Below are positions 26,271-35,151 of a stretch of DNA of 62,215 nt, one piece after another. A program made the position numbers and the translations under genes. The stretch covers positions 1 to 62,215 of the forward strand of contig NZ_PJRJ01000018.1 in NCBI RefSeq assembly GCF_003711395.1, read 5' to 3'. The DNA is from Acinetobacter sp. B51(2017). GTDB taxonomy: Bacteria > Pseudomonadota > Gammaproteobacteria > Pseudomonadales > Moraxellaceae. Below the pieces are notes generated by a model. That model did no database searches. It worked only from the letters and a program-made list of their open reading frames with translations, and was not told the DNA's origin. Every line of letters starts with the position of its first letter. The first letter of the stretch is position 1.

Positions 26271-27059
26271 ATGAAAATCGTCATTCTTAACAAGCCTTAT
26301 GACGTCCTCTCCCAGTTTCGTAAAGACGAAGCACATATGACGATGTCTGATTTTGTCGATGATCCTGATTTACGTCTTGCGGGTCGTTTAGACATGGACT
26401 CAGAAGGTCTGGTGTTTTTAACTGATCATGGCGGCTTAAACCAGTACATCACTAACCCTGCCAACAAAAAGTTTAAAACCTATTTGGTACAAGTGGATGG
26501 CGATATCACTGAAGAGGCGCTTGAGCAACTGCGTAAAGGTGTTGAACTTAAAGATGGTATGACGCTGCCTGCTAAAGCCATTAAAGTTGAACAACCTGAA
26601 TGGTTGTGGGATCGTGATCCTCCGGTACGTTACCGTGTCAATGTGCCAACATCTTGGGTAGAAATTCAAATTTGTGAAGGTCGTAACCGCCAAGTACGTC
26701 GTATGACTGCTGCGGTTGGTTTCCCAACACTGCGTTTAATTCGTACTCGTATTGGTCAAATTGATTTAGTTCAATTGGGCTTACAACCAGGCGAAACCAA
26801 AGAAATTGAACCTTTGTTATATTCAGATTTCCAAAATGTACCAAAGGAAGAACCATACCGTTCACGTTCTTATGTAAAAAAACCGGGTGGTACAGGTGGT
26901 AAGCCAATGGTACGTAAAAATAAAGATGGTTCTGTGAAAAAATCAGGCACCAAACGTATTTGGCAAATGGATGACAGTGAAAAGCCACGTCGTAAGACCA
27001 ATGGTACTACACGTCCAAATACCAAAGCACCTCGCGGTCGTGGCCGTGGTCGCGGTTAA
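26271..27059 (+). CDS. rluE: 23S rRNA pseudouridine synthase RluE-like, with basic RG tail
   Basis: The first about 180 residues match the RluE/RsuA catalytic family without an S4 domain: VILNKPYDVLSQFRKDE, LRLAGRLDMDSEGLVFLTDHG (catalytic Asp) and EIQICEGRNRQVRRMTAAVGFPTLRLIRTRIG. E. coli RluE modifies U2457 of 23S rRNA. A further about 60 residues are Lys/Arg/Gly-rich and end in RGRGRGRG, an unusual disordered RNA-binding extension. GAAGAAG upstream is the ribosome site. A weak terminator follows. Confidence 0.88.
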   Translation: MKIVILNKPYDVLSQFRKDEAHMTMSDFVDDPDLRLAGRLDMDSEGLVFLTDHGGLNQYITNPANKKFKTYLVQVDGDITEEALEQLRKGVELKDGMTLPAKAIKVEQPEWLWDRDPPVRYRVNVPTSWVEIQICEGRNRQVRRMTAAVGFPTLRLIRTRIGQIDLVQLGLQPGETKEIEPLLYSDFQNVPKEEPYRSRSYVKKPGGTGGKPMVRKNKDGSVKKSGTKRIWQMDDSEKPRRKTNGTTRPNTKAPRGRGRGRG

Positions 27060-27076
27060 TTAAACGCTGCTCAAAC

Positions 27077-27102
27077 AGCCTGCCCTTGTGGTGGGCTTTT
27101 TT
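27077..27102 (+). terminator. Weak terminator after rluE
   Basis: A short GCCC/GGGC stem with a seven-base loop is followed by T6, 18 bases after the stop codon. Confidence 0.5.
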
Positions 27103-27222
27103 ATGTCTATCATTTAAGGGAAGTCAACTTAGGCTATTTTTTCAAGGCTTGAATTCTGTTTGATCTTTATGTTATCTATAGCCACACAATAAAAATTGAT
27201 AAACAAAACAAGGAAGATTTTG

Positions 27223-27612
27223 ATGGATCAAGTCGCGAATCCCATGTTTAACAATGACAGACTGATGCAGCAATTGGGCGCGCATTTAGTCAGTTTTGCC
27301 GAGCATACTGCAACAGTTGAACTTAAAGTTACCGAACAGCATTTACAAGGGCATCAAACTTGTAATGGTGCTGTGATTTTTGCGCTATGTGATGCGGCTT
27401 TTGCGATTGCGTGTAATACAGGTGAGCATCCTGCTGTAGGTCAGCATTGTAGTATTAATTATTTAAAGGCGGGTATGTTAGGTGATGTATTAACTGCCAC
27501 GGCAGAACATAAAACGACGAGTGGTCGTACAGGGATTTATGATATTACCGTCACCAATCAAAAGCAGCAGATTGTTGCTGAGTTTCGTGGTACTTCGCGG
27601 ATTATTAAATAA
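27223..27612 (+). CDS. PaaI family hotdog thioesterase
   Basis: The 129-residue hotdog-fold protein has HLQGHQTCNGAVIFALCDAAFAIACN, the acidic-residue helix of PaaI-type acyl-CoA thioesterases, and the second half SINYLKAGMLGDVLTATAEHKTTSGRTGIYDITVTNQ. It probably hydrolyses phenylacetyl- or other aromatic acyl-CoA esters, but no paa genes are adjacent. ATG 27223 follows AAGGAAGATTTTG; the upstream in-frame TTG at 27196 is not needed. A terminator at 27612-27642 ends it. Confidence 0.88.
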   Translation: MDQVANPMFNNDRLMQQLGAHLVSFAEHTATVELKVTEQHLQGHQTCNGAVIFALCDAAFAIACNTGEHPAVGQHCSINYLKAGMLGDVLTATAEHKTTSGRTGIYDITVTNQKQQIVAEFRGTSRIIK

Positions 27613-27642
27613 AAATAAGCTCACGAAAGTGGGCTTTATTTA
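27612..27642. terminator. Bidirectional terminator between the paaI-like and DUF2971 genes
   Basis: The stem AAATAAGCTCAC/GTGGGCTTTATTT with a GAAA tetraloop overlaps the DUF2971 stop codon. Confidence 0.75.
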
Positions 27643-28688
27643 GATGCACCAATTACCTTCTGATATTCTTTATCAATTTCATTAAGAGTGAAATATCTTT
27701 TAATTTGACGCGGATTATTTTTCTCATGGAAGAATCCTGCAAAAATTATAGGCTCATTTCTCTTAATGGACTCCTCTTTAGAAATGTGAATGCTATTTAA
27801 CTCATAAAAATATGGTTCTTTAGTAATTATGTAAGCAACCTTATCAAAATAATGCTTTTCGATTCCATGCCCATAGTCCTTATAATCAATTTGATCTATT
27901 GGAATGATATGAGTCTTATCTTTGTACTTTTTTGAATTTTTATACATATCTTCAACTTCCTGATACTCAAATTCGTAACTATCAGGCTTAAGTTGCATTT
28001 GATAATATTTTATACCCCGCCCTTTTAAAATTTCCATCACTTGTTGTTGACAAACTTTGGCTGAACTATCAGGTTTCTTATTATTATCTTTAGCCAAATC
28101 TTTCTTCAATTTAGGCATTCTCATGCCAAAGTAAATCGCCTTAACTGCTCGATAGTCATAAATAAAACGACCAAAGGGTTCGATGCAGATCCTAAATTCT
28201 TGTTCATGTTTCCATTTTTTTGATTTCGTACCTGACGTAATTCTCAAAAAATCTTCTATCTCTTTTTCTCCACTTTGAATAAGATTATGTAACTTTAGCT
28301 TTGGTCTTTTATCCGCGTATTCAACCTCAAATGCGCAACTAAATGCTCTTAACTCGTTAATTTTCTCCAAATCATATTCTATACAGAATCCACTATGCGA
28401 ATCTGCATAGTATGCCCACAACAATTCATCATTAAATGTCTGACTTAATGAAAAGATACCGATCTCAGCTCTTACTTTCTTACACAAATCTTCAACTTGT
28501 TTTTTGATATCTGATGTCGATAAACCCGATAAATTCTCAAATATTTCTAATTCAGAATAAACATCTTGTTCATTAAATAAATTTTCTGATGGATCATTTA
28601 ATGCGATTGCATGTGGCACATAAAAATAATTATTTTGTAAAGACTCTAAATCTCGCTTAGAACCATATCTATATTTATATAATTTCAT
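27636..28688 (-). CDS. DUF2971 domain protein, AT-rich, likely acquired
   Basis: The 350-residue protein matches DUF2971: MKLYKYRYGS start, FYVPHAIALNDPSENLF, FSLSQTFNDELLWAYYADSHSGFCIEYDL and VEYADKRPKL are the usual conserved steps. The family has no settled function and occurs sporadically in accessory regions. The DNA is visibly more AT-rich than its neighbours (one sampled line is about 28% G+C), with abundant ATA, AAA and TTT codons. It is boxed in by terminators on both sides. It was probably inserted as a single gene between two core genes. Confidence 0.8.
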   Translation of the reverse strand: MKLYKYRYGSKRDLESLQNNYFYVPHAIALNDPSENLFNEQDVYSELEIFENLSGLSTSDIKKQVEDLCKKVRAEIGIFSLSQTFNDELLWAYYADSHSGFCIEYDLEKINELRAFSCAFEVEYADKRPKLKLHNLIQSGEKEIEDFLRITSGTKSKKWKHEQEFRICIEPFGRFIYDYRAVKAIYFGMRMPKLKKDLAKDNNKKPDSSAKVCQQQVMEILKGRGIKYYQMQLKPDSYEFEYQEVEDMYKNSKKYKDKTHIIPIDQIDYKDYGHGIEKHYFDKVAYIITKEPYFYELNSIHISKEESIKRNEPIIFAGFFHEKNNPRQIKRYFTLNEIDKEYQKVIGASK

Positions 28689-28697
28689 TATTTTCCA

Positions 28698-28732
28698 TAA
28701 AAAAACCCATGTCGAAACATGGATTTTAATTT
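28698..28732 (-). terminator. Terminator of the M61 peptidase gene
   Basis: The stem CCATGT/ACATGG (loop TTCG) is followed on the minus strand by T7, 20 bases after the peptidase stop codon. It separates that gene from the DUF2971 gene downstream. Confidence 0.82.
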
Positions 28733-28751
28733 AAAACTGCTTAAAGTGCAA

Positions 28752-30455
28752 TTATGCTTTAAGCCATTTTTCAGCTTTGGCTTGATCTGCCACTTTTAAC
28801 TCAACAGACGCTAAGCCCGTTTCTGCTGCTGTGACTTCAAATTGCATTAACTCATCACGGCGGAAGGCAAGTACAGTAAATGTACCTTGTTGCTTGGCAT
28901 AACTTGCAAGTAACTTTTCTGAGGCTTTTAAACCATCAATGGCAATAATCACATCATTGGCAGAGAGACCTGCTTTTGCCCCTGCACCATCACGGCGTGC
29001 AGACTGAACCACAACACCTTCAGGCTTATCACTCAGTTTTAAACCAAAGGCTAAAGCTTTGTCATCTTTGACTTGATAGGAAATACCAAACTCAGGGAAT
29101 AACTGATCAAGTGGCAATTCATCAGTTGTATTGACTAAATGGTTGATTTGCTCAAGCCAATTATCACCCGTTAATTCTTTACATAAATCATAAATGGTGC
29201 GTTGATTCACCTGAATACCGTTTTGTGCGTTTTCATACAATTTACGCATTAAGGCATCTAAACTTGCACCACGTAAACGTAAACCCAAGTCTAAACATAA
29301 CGCCACTAAACAACCTTTGTTGTAATAGCTCGTGCCGGCATTATTAGAGTTTTCATCTTGACGATAGAACTTAATCCACGCATCAAAGCTCGATTCAGCA
29401 ACGGTTTGCACAAAACGACCCGGATTTTGTAAATAACGATCAATTTGCGCTTTGAGTAACTCTAAATAGGCATCCTGATTGATCACACCACTACGTAATA
29501 AAATTAAATCATCGTAGTAAGAAGTAAAGCCTTCAAAGATCCATAATAAAGAAGTGTAGCCTTCTTTATTGAGATCATAATTGACGAAGTTTTCCGGACG
29601 GATAAATTTTACCAACCAAGAATGGAAATATTCATGGCTGCATAATCCTAAGAAACGCTGATAGTCCTTCGATGGCTGTTCAGGTTCATTGGCTTTGGGT
29701 AAATCGGCACGCGGTGTAATTAAACTGGTGCTGTTTGGGTGCTCTAAACCACCATAACTATTACCGGTTGCCATGGTCATAAAGGTATAGTCTTTAAATG
29801 GCGCCGAACCAAACATTTGAATTTCTGTGGCACAGATTTTTTGAATGTCTTGCTGCATACGCTCAGCGTTCATGACATGTTTGCCTGACACCACAAATTC
29901 GTGGGCAATGCCTTCAGCTTCAAAGCTAAAACGGGTTTGCTCTGCCAATTCAAATGGTGAATCAATTAGCTGCGTGTAGTTGTCGGCTTCTAAAGTAAAA
30001 CGACCTTTAACCAAACTACGAACTTTTAAACCTGTGGCAATTTGGAAGTGTTTTAACTCATCTGGCAAGAACACTTCAACTTCTACGGCTTTATCTTCTT
30101 GACCTTCTAAACCAAGGCAAGCGCACGCTGGATTGATGTATAGACGTGTTTCATCCACATAAGCGCCACGTACCGATAAGTCATAGGCATACACGTCATA
30201 TTCAACCGTGATTAACTCGTAATCGGTGTTAAATAAACTCCATTTATTCTTTTCAAATTTCTCAATTTGTAGCAAACGCCCTTCTTCATCATAGGCACGT
30301 ACGCTTTCTAAATGCTTGGCAAATTCACGGATTAAATAGCTGCCTGGAATCCACGTTGGCAGTGCTAAAACCTGCGTTGGCTCCGCCACAAAACGTAAAG
30401 TGACATGAGCAAGATGCTGACGATAATCGTCAAATTCGATTTGATAATGCAACAT
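28752..30455 (-). CDS. M61 family aminopeptidase with PDZ domain
   Basis: The 567-residue protein has the M61 (glycyl aminopeptidase-like) layout: an N-terminal beta domain (MLHYQIEFDDYRQHLAHVTLRF), the zinc site SHEYFHSWLVKFIRPENF (HEYFH) with the third ligand region LLWIFEGFTSYYDD, and a C-terminal PDZ module (GAGAKAGLSANDVIIAIDG). I prefer ATG 30455 because it gives the usual family start. The in-frame ATG at 30536 adds 27 residues including a hydrophobic stretch (LSILFFVLPI) that could be a signal anchor, so export is undecided. Confidence 0.9.
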   Translation of the reverse strand: MLHYQIEFDDYRQHLAHVTLRFVAEPTQVLALPTWIPGSYLIREFAKHLESVRAYDEEGRLLQIEKFEKNKWSLFNTDYELITVEYDVYAYDLSVRGAYVDETRLYINPACACLGLEGQEDKAVEVEVFLPDELKHFQIATGLKVRSLVKGRFTLEADNYTQLIDSPFELAEQTRFSFEAEGIAHEFVVSGKHVMNAERMQQDIQKICATEIQMFGSAPFKDYTFMTMATGNSYGGLEHPNSTSLITPRADLPKANEPEQPSKDYQRFLGLCSHEYFHSWLVKFIRPENFVNYDLNKEGYTSLLWIFEGFTSYYDDLILLRSGVINQDAYLELLKAQIDRYLQNPGRFVQTVAESSFDAWIKFYRQDENSNNAGTSYYNKGCLVALCLDLGLRLRGASLDALMRKLYENAQNGIQVNQRTIYDLCKELTGDNWLEQINHLVNTTDELPLDQLFPEFGISYQVKDDKALAFGLKLSDKPEGVVVQSARRDGAGAKAGLSANDVIIAIDGLKASEKLLASYAKQQGTFTVLAFRRDELMQFEVTAAETGLASVELKVADQAKAEKWLKA

Positions 30456-30635
30456 AATGGGCAAGACAAAAAATAAAATAGATAACTTAGCAAGAAGCTT
30501 AACATTTTTTTGCCAAGCAATGCATAGACGTTGCATTTGTCGGCTTTTTGACTAGCCAGAAGAAAAAAAAAGGCATAGCATGCGCAGACTTTTTTTAGAT
30601 TGCTTTGTCAATGGATTGGCAAATAAGGAACCGCC

Positions 30636-31931
30636 TTGAAATCTGTGTTTTACCTGTTGGCAAGCTTGGGGCTATTATGCTCCACGGCGAGCTATGCCAA
30701 CTTACTTAACATTGCCCCTGAATCTGTCGAAGCCCAAGCGTGGACCATTGTTGATCCACAATCAGGTCAAGTGATTGCTGAACATAATAGCCATGTAAAG
30801 CGTGCTCCTGCCTCACTCACCAAAATGATGGTCGCGTATATTGCATTAAAAGAGATTCAAACTGGTCAGCTAAAATTAGATGAAGTCCTCACCGTCAGCC
30901 CTGTGGTCAATCAGGTGATGTGGGATGAATCGCAAATGCGCTTAAAAGTGGGTGAAAGCGTGAGTGTTGATACTTTACTGGCAGGTTTGATTGTGATGTC
31001 AGCCAATGATGCTGCATTAATGCTCGCAGAACGCATTTCAGGTCATGTGCCCAATTTTGTAGCACGTATGAATCTAGAGGCCAAAGCCTTAGGGATGCAA
31101 GATACCAATTTTGAGAATCCACCTGGCATTACCATGCCAGAGCATTACTCAAGTGCCGCAGATTTAGCTTTATTGGGTCAAGCCTTAGTCAATCAAACCC
31201 CCTATTATCTGCATTATTCTAAAATGCCGAATTTTAGCTATCACAATATCTTCCACCATGCCACCAATTTACTGTTGCCTGTAGATGCAAGTGTCGATGG
31301 CTTAAAAACTGGTTTTACCAAGGCAGCAGGTTATAACTTAGCCTTAACAGCCAAACGCCCAACAGGCAATCCTTATACACCTGAACGTCGTTTGCTGGTG
31401 GTGGTTTTGGGTACACCAAACGCGCAAAAACGTGCCGAAGTGGCACATAAGCTCATGAATATCGCTTATACCTATACCCGTAATGAAGCAGTCATTAAAG
31501 CTGGGCAAACAGTGGCTGAAATCCCTGTGAAAAAATCCAATTATACGTGGTTCCATGTCAAAGCTTTGACACCACAAGTTGCCACCACCTCATTGTATCA
31601 GCAAAGCTTCCCCATCCATCTTCAAGACTTTGATCAAGCCAGCCAGCGCCTGCGCTATACAGCGCTTAATGGTGCAGTACAAGTGATTGAGCCGCTTACC
31701 CAGACGCAAACTAAGCTAGATATTCATCTACCACAACAAAGCTTAGCTGCACCGTTACAGCAAAAGATGGATTTAGCTGAAGTTAAAGTGTATCAAAATG
31801 ATCAATTGCTGCGTAGCTTTTCTATTGAAAACCAAATTAACTTAGATTCAATCAATATCTTTGCTCAGTTTTCTAACTGGCTAAATGATCTTTGGCATCA
31901 AGTTAAGCGTAAAGCTAAAATCATGCTGTGA
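30636..31931 (+). CDS. dacC: D-alanyl-D-alanine carboxypeptidase (PBP5/6 family)
   Basis: The periplasmic DD-carboxypeptidase has a cleavable signal (MKSVFYLLASLGLLCSTASYA), the acyl-serine motif SLTK (Ser60-Lys63), SAN (122-124) and KTG (224-226), plus a C-terminal beta domain and an amphipathic membrane anchor ending FSNWLNDLWHQVKRKAKIML. It starts at TTG 30636, supported by AAATAAGGAACC. At 431 residues it is longer than E. coli PBP5/6, which have roughly 400 precursor residues. It trims the terminal D-Ala of peptidoglycan stems. A terminator follows at 31983-32018. The assignment dacC versus dacA is by custom. Confidence 0.92.
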   Translation: MKSVFYLLASLGLLCSTASYANLLNIAPESVEAQAWTIVDPQSGQVIAEHNSHVKRAPASLTKMMVAYIALKEIQTGQLKLDEVLTVSPVVNQVMWDESQMRLKVGESVSVDTLLAGLIVMSANDAALMLAERISGHVPNFVARMNLEAKALGMQDTNFENPPGITMPEHYSSAADLALLGQALVNQTPYYLHYSKMPNFSYHNIFHHATNLLLPVDASVDGLKTGFTKAAGYNLALTAKRPTGNPYTPERRLLVVVLGTPNAQKRAEVAHKLMNIAYTYTRNEAVIKAGQTVAEIPVKKSNYTWFHVKALTPQVATTSLYQQSFPIHLQDFDQASQRLRYTALNGAVQVIEPLTQTQTKLDIHLPQQSLAAPLQQKMDLAEVKVYQNDQLLRSFSIENQINLDSINIFAQFSNWLNDLWHQVKRKAKIML

Positions 31932-31982
31932 TTTCAGGTAACTTTATGTAACTTGTATAACAATTTTTGCTGAATTGCCTTT

Positions 31983-32018
31983 AAAAGAGATGGCATAGTG
32001 ATGCCATCTCTTTTTTTA
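31983..32018 (+). terminator. Terminator after dacC
   Basis: The strong stem AGAGATGGCAT/ATGCCATCTCT is followed by T7. It lies between dacC and ndh and overlaps nothing coding with the ndh start at 32040. Confidence 0.9.
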
Positions 32019-32039
32019 TATAACAACAATAGGGAAACG

Positions 32040-33341
32040 ATGACAACAACCCATAAAATTTTGATTATTGGTGGTGGTGCAGGTGGTTTAGAGTTAGCAA
32101 CCCAATTAGGCAATAGCTTAGGCAAATCCAGTAAAGCTGAAATCACTTTGGTCGATCAAAAACTCACTCATATTTGGAAACCCTTATTGCATGAAATTGC
32201 TGCAGGACGTTTAAATATTCATGAAGAAGAAACCAACTATTTTGCTCATGCCGCAAAGCATTATTACCAATTTGTGCTAGGACGCTTTGTTGGGGTCGAT
32301 CGACATAATAAACGCGTCAGCATTCAAAGCGAACAGTGGGCTAAAAAAGCCGCCAATAGTGATAGCACCAGTACGACCCACATGAGTTTAGACTATGACA
32401 CGCTGATCTTGGCTTTAGGTTCGAACTCCAATGACTTTAATACCGAAGGTGTTAAACAATATTGTCATTTTTTAGACAATTTAGAACAAGCGCAAAAATT
32501 TCAACAAGATTTATTGCATTTATATTTAGATGCACAGCACCTCCCCGATGCCCGTGCGTTAAATATCGCGATTATTGGCGCAGGTGCCACTGGGGTCGAA
32601 TTAGCAGCAGAGTTGATTCATGCCAAAGAAAGCTTCTATCAATATGGTTTAACCAAAATTGACCCAACAAAAGTCAACATCACCCTCATTGAAGCAGCTG
32701 ATCGTATTTTACCTGCGCTTTCAGGAAAAACCTCAGAACATACGCAGCAACAACTCGAAGACTTAGGCATTCAGGTATGCACTCACCACCGTGTGGCAAA
32801 AGTCGATGCCGAATACGTGCATTTTGCCGATGGCAGCCAACTAAATGCTGAAATTAAAGTTTGGGCAGCAGGTATTAAAGCTCCAGATGTATTCAATACC
32901 CTCACAGAGTTTGAAAAAGATCGTCTTAATCGTCTGCATGTCTTTGCGACCTTACAAACCACGATTGATCCTGATATTTTTGCCTTTGGTGACTGCGCCC
33001 ATTGTCAACCGATTGCCAATGAACCACCGCTTGCCCCACGCGCTCAAGTCGCCAGTCAACAAGCCAGCTTCTTAGTACGTGCCATGAAAGCCCGGGTGGC
33101 GCAGCGTCCTTTGCCGATGTTTAAATTTTCAGAAAAAGGCTCATTGGTGTCCTTAAGTCAGCATAGTGCGGTGGGTGAATTGTTGGGCAAGGTTAATATT
33201 CATGGTGTGATTGCAAAATCCATGTATGTCTCCTTGTATCGCGTCCATCAAGCCAATATTCATGGCTATACGCATGCCGGATTACTGACAGCTAAGGATC
33301 TGATGACAAAAAATATTGGCCCGAAGATAAAATTGCATTGA
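32040..33341 (+). CDS. ndh: NADH:quinone oxidoreductase type II
   Basis: The 433-residue non-proton-pumping NADH dehydrogenase feeds electrons from NADH to quinone at the inner membrane. It has an FAD-binding GGGAGGLELATQLG motif near the N-terminus, a second nucleotide-binding IIGAGATGVELAAEL, a DIFAFGDCAH FAD motif and the C-terminal membrane-binding region. The ATG at 32040 is preceded by AGGGAAACG. An in-frame start at 31998 would fall inside the terminator and is rejected. Confidence 0.93.
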   Translation: MTTTHKILIIGGGAGGLELATQLGNSLGKSSKAEITLVDQKLTHIWKPLLHEIAAGRLNIHEEETNYFAHAAKHYYQFVLGRFVGVDRHNKRVSIQSEQWAKKAANSDSTSTTHMSLDYDTLILALGSNSNDFNTEGVKQYCHFLDNLEQAQKFQQDLLHLYLDAQHLPDARALNIAIIGAGATGVELAAELIHAKESFYQYGLTKIDPTKVNITLIEAADRILPALSGKTSEHTQQQLEDLGIQVCTHHRVAKVDAEYVHFADGSQLNAEIKVWAAGIKAPDVFNTLTEFEKDRLNRLHVFATLQTTIDPDIFAFGDCAHCQPIANEPPLAPRAQVASQQASFLVRAMKARVAQRPLPMFKFSEKGSLVSLSQHSAVGELLGKVNIHGVIAKSMYVSLYRVHQANIHGYTHAGLLTAKDLMTKNIGPKIKLH

Positions 33342-33477
33342 AATTTGTTGGACTGCCCTTATTAATAAAAAAACAGCATTAGAATGGTAAAAATGCGAAT
33401 TTTAGCGAAATCTCTTCGATAAATTTATTTTTCCCTTTATGATGTATCTTTAGAAATTTATTGAATGGATCAATAAC

Positions 33478-33960
33478 ATGACTGCAATTGCAAATAACCA
33501 CGTGGTATCTTTCCACTACACATTGACTAACGCTGAGGGTGAAGTTCTTGATAAATCTCAAGGCGAGCCACTTGTATACTTGCAAGGTGCAGGCAACATC
33601 ATCCCTGGTTTAGAAAACGCCTTACTTGGTAAAGCTGTTGGCGACAAATTCACTGTAACTGTACCTGCAGCTGAAGGTTACGGCGAATACAACCCTGAAC
33701 TTGTACAAGAAGTTCCTGCAAAAATGTTCCAAGGCGTAGACAACATCCAAGCGGGCATGCAGTTCCAAGCGCAAACTGATGATGGCGTTCAAATCGTAAC
33801 TGTGAAAGCAGTTGAAGGCGAAAACGTAATCGTTGATGCAAACTTCCCACTTGCTGGTCAAGACTTAACATTTGACGTAGAAATCGTAGACATCCGTGAT
33901 GCTTCTCAAGAAGAATTAGATCACGGTCACGTACACGGTGTAGGTGGTCACCACCACTAA
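33478..33960 (+). CDS. slyD: FKBP-type peptidyl-prolyl isomerase SlyD
   Basis: The 160-residue protein has the SlyD split FKBP domain (VVSFHYTLTNAEGEVLDKSQGEPLVYLQGAGNIIPGLENALLGKAVGD) with an inserted chaperone flap (about residues 70-125). It ends in a short His-rich tail DHGHVHGVGGHHH. The tail is much shorter than that of E. coli SlyD, but nickel binding is still possible. It is a cytoplasmic folding catalyst. Very regular codon choice (GGC, GTA, GAA) suggests high expression. A terminator follows at 33976-34009. Confidence 0.92.
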   Translation: MTAIANNHVVSFHYTLTNAEGEVLDKSQGEPLVYLQGAGNIIPGLENALLGKAVGDKFTVTVPAAEGYGEYNPELVQEVPAKMFQGVDNIQAGMQFQAQTDDGVQIVTVKAVEGENVIVDANFPLAGQDLTFDVEIVDIRDASQEELDHGHVHGVGGHHH

Positions 33961-33975
33961 GATCGTCTGATCTAC

Positions 33976-34009
33976 AAAAAGGCAAAGTATTTTACTTTGC
34001 CTTTTTTTA
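33976..34009 (+). terminator. Terminator after slyD
   Basis: The stem AAAGGCAAAGTA/TACTTTGCCTTT is followed by a T run, 15 bases after the stop codon. Confidence 0.88.
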
Positions 34010-34053
34010 TGGCTTGGTTTTTAATCCAATGAAGATGATAATAAGTTTAACCT

Positions 34054-35064
34054 ATGAAATCTCCATTTTTAATTGCCCTCTTCGCCTGCGCCGCGACTCA
34101 AATGGCATGTAGCAAGAATATTGATCAGCCCGTTCAGTGTCGTAGCAATGCCCTCGCCCAAGCCCAAGATTTTAATAAAGTCTATCAAAAAGATGAGTTT
34201 CGCATCTTTTATTCCACATTAGCCAGCTCTAAACATCGTTTAAAACAAATCAAAGATCAAAATAACAATGCTGTACCTGATTATGTCGAAGATGTCGCCA
34301 CTCAAGCAATCGCCAGTCGTGAGATTTTTAAAGCCGCAGGTTTTCGTCATCCACTACACAGTCCACGCTATAACAATGTAAAAAACATCAGTATTTTTAT
34401 TCAGGATATGAAAGGCAACGGGGTGGCCTATGAAGCACCTGCAAGTCATCCTAATTTACCCAATCCAATGCCTTGTAGTTTGGTACTGCATATTTCTAGC
34501 GATCTAAAAGATTTTCCTGGCAACTATTGGACCACTGTGACCCATGAATTGTTTCATTTGTATCAATATGGCTACACGCAGTTTAAAAACACTTGGTACC
34601 TAGAAAGTTTAGCCAATTGGTCAGAACGCGCTTTACGTGTCGATTTGGTATCTTCAACCAAAAATTTGCCTGCACTTCCTCAAAGCAGTCGTGGCATTCA
34701 AAAAGAAATTATTGGCAAGGCTTATAATCCACTTTGGAAACGTCTAAGTGTGATTGAGGGTCACGACCGCCTCGTAATTCCAGCGCATTTACAAAAAATG
34801 CGCTATAGCAATGGCAGTTTGGTATTTAAAGATCATGAATGGCGCAATACAGCTTTGGTACTAAATCTGATGCAGAACCTAGAGCAAAGTTCATTAAAAA
34901 TCAGTAAAGATAAACAATGGAATGCTTACAACTGGAAAGAAAGTGATCAGCGCTTAAAACAATGGGATGCTATGATTTGGAAAAACATTCAAGCCGCGCT
35001 CATTAGCCAAGACTATCAAACCAAAGAAGTGCAGCAATTAAAACGGCTTCAGCTTCAACCTTAA
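34054..35064 (+). CDS. Lipoprotein with HExxH metallopeptidase-like site
   Basis: The 336-residue lipoprotein has signal MKSPFLIALFACAATQMAC (Cys19). At 164-168 it has HELFH in TVTHELFHLYQYG, and at 181-187 WYLESLA, which could supply the third zinc-ligand glutamate as in gluzincins. A DQNNNAVPDYVEDV segment (68-81) is the Asp/Asn-rich VPDYVE signature often found ahead of secreted bacterial metallopeptidase domains. I do not recognise a named family. It is followed by the photolyase gene, about 70-90 bases away. Confidence 0.68.
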   Translation: MKSPFLIALFACAATQMACSKNIDQPVQCRSNALAQAQDFNKVYQKDEFRIFYSTLASSKHRLKQIKDQNNNAVPDYVEDVATQAIASREIFKAAGFRHPLHSPRYNNVKNISIFIQDMKGNGVAYEAPASHPNLPNPMPCSLVLHISSDLKDFPGNYWTTVTHELFHLYQYGYTQFKNTWYLESLANWSERALRVDLVSSTKNLPALPQSSRGIQKEIIGKAYNPLWKRLSVIEGHDRLVIPAHLQKMRYSNGSLVFKDHEWRNTALVLNLMQNLEQSSLKISKDKQWNAYNWKESDQRLKQWDAMIWKNIQAALISQDYQTKEVQQLKRLQLQP

Positions 35065-35151
35065 TATACTGTACAGCAAGACTCATGCGGTTACAAAAAA
35101 TTCACTGCATGGACGCTAGACTGCTGCTTATTGGCTAGGAATTTGAGTAAT

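Noticed and set aside
25973..26290. 105-codon frame on the plus strand before rluE
   Set aside because: It has no ribosome site, lies in AT-rich intergenic DNA, gives an implausible Phe/Ile/Asn-rich protein and overlaps the rluE start.
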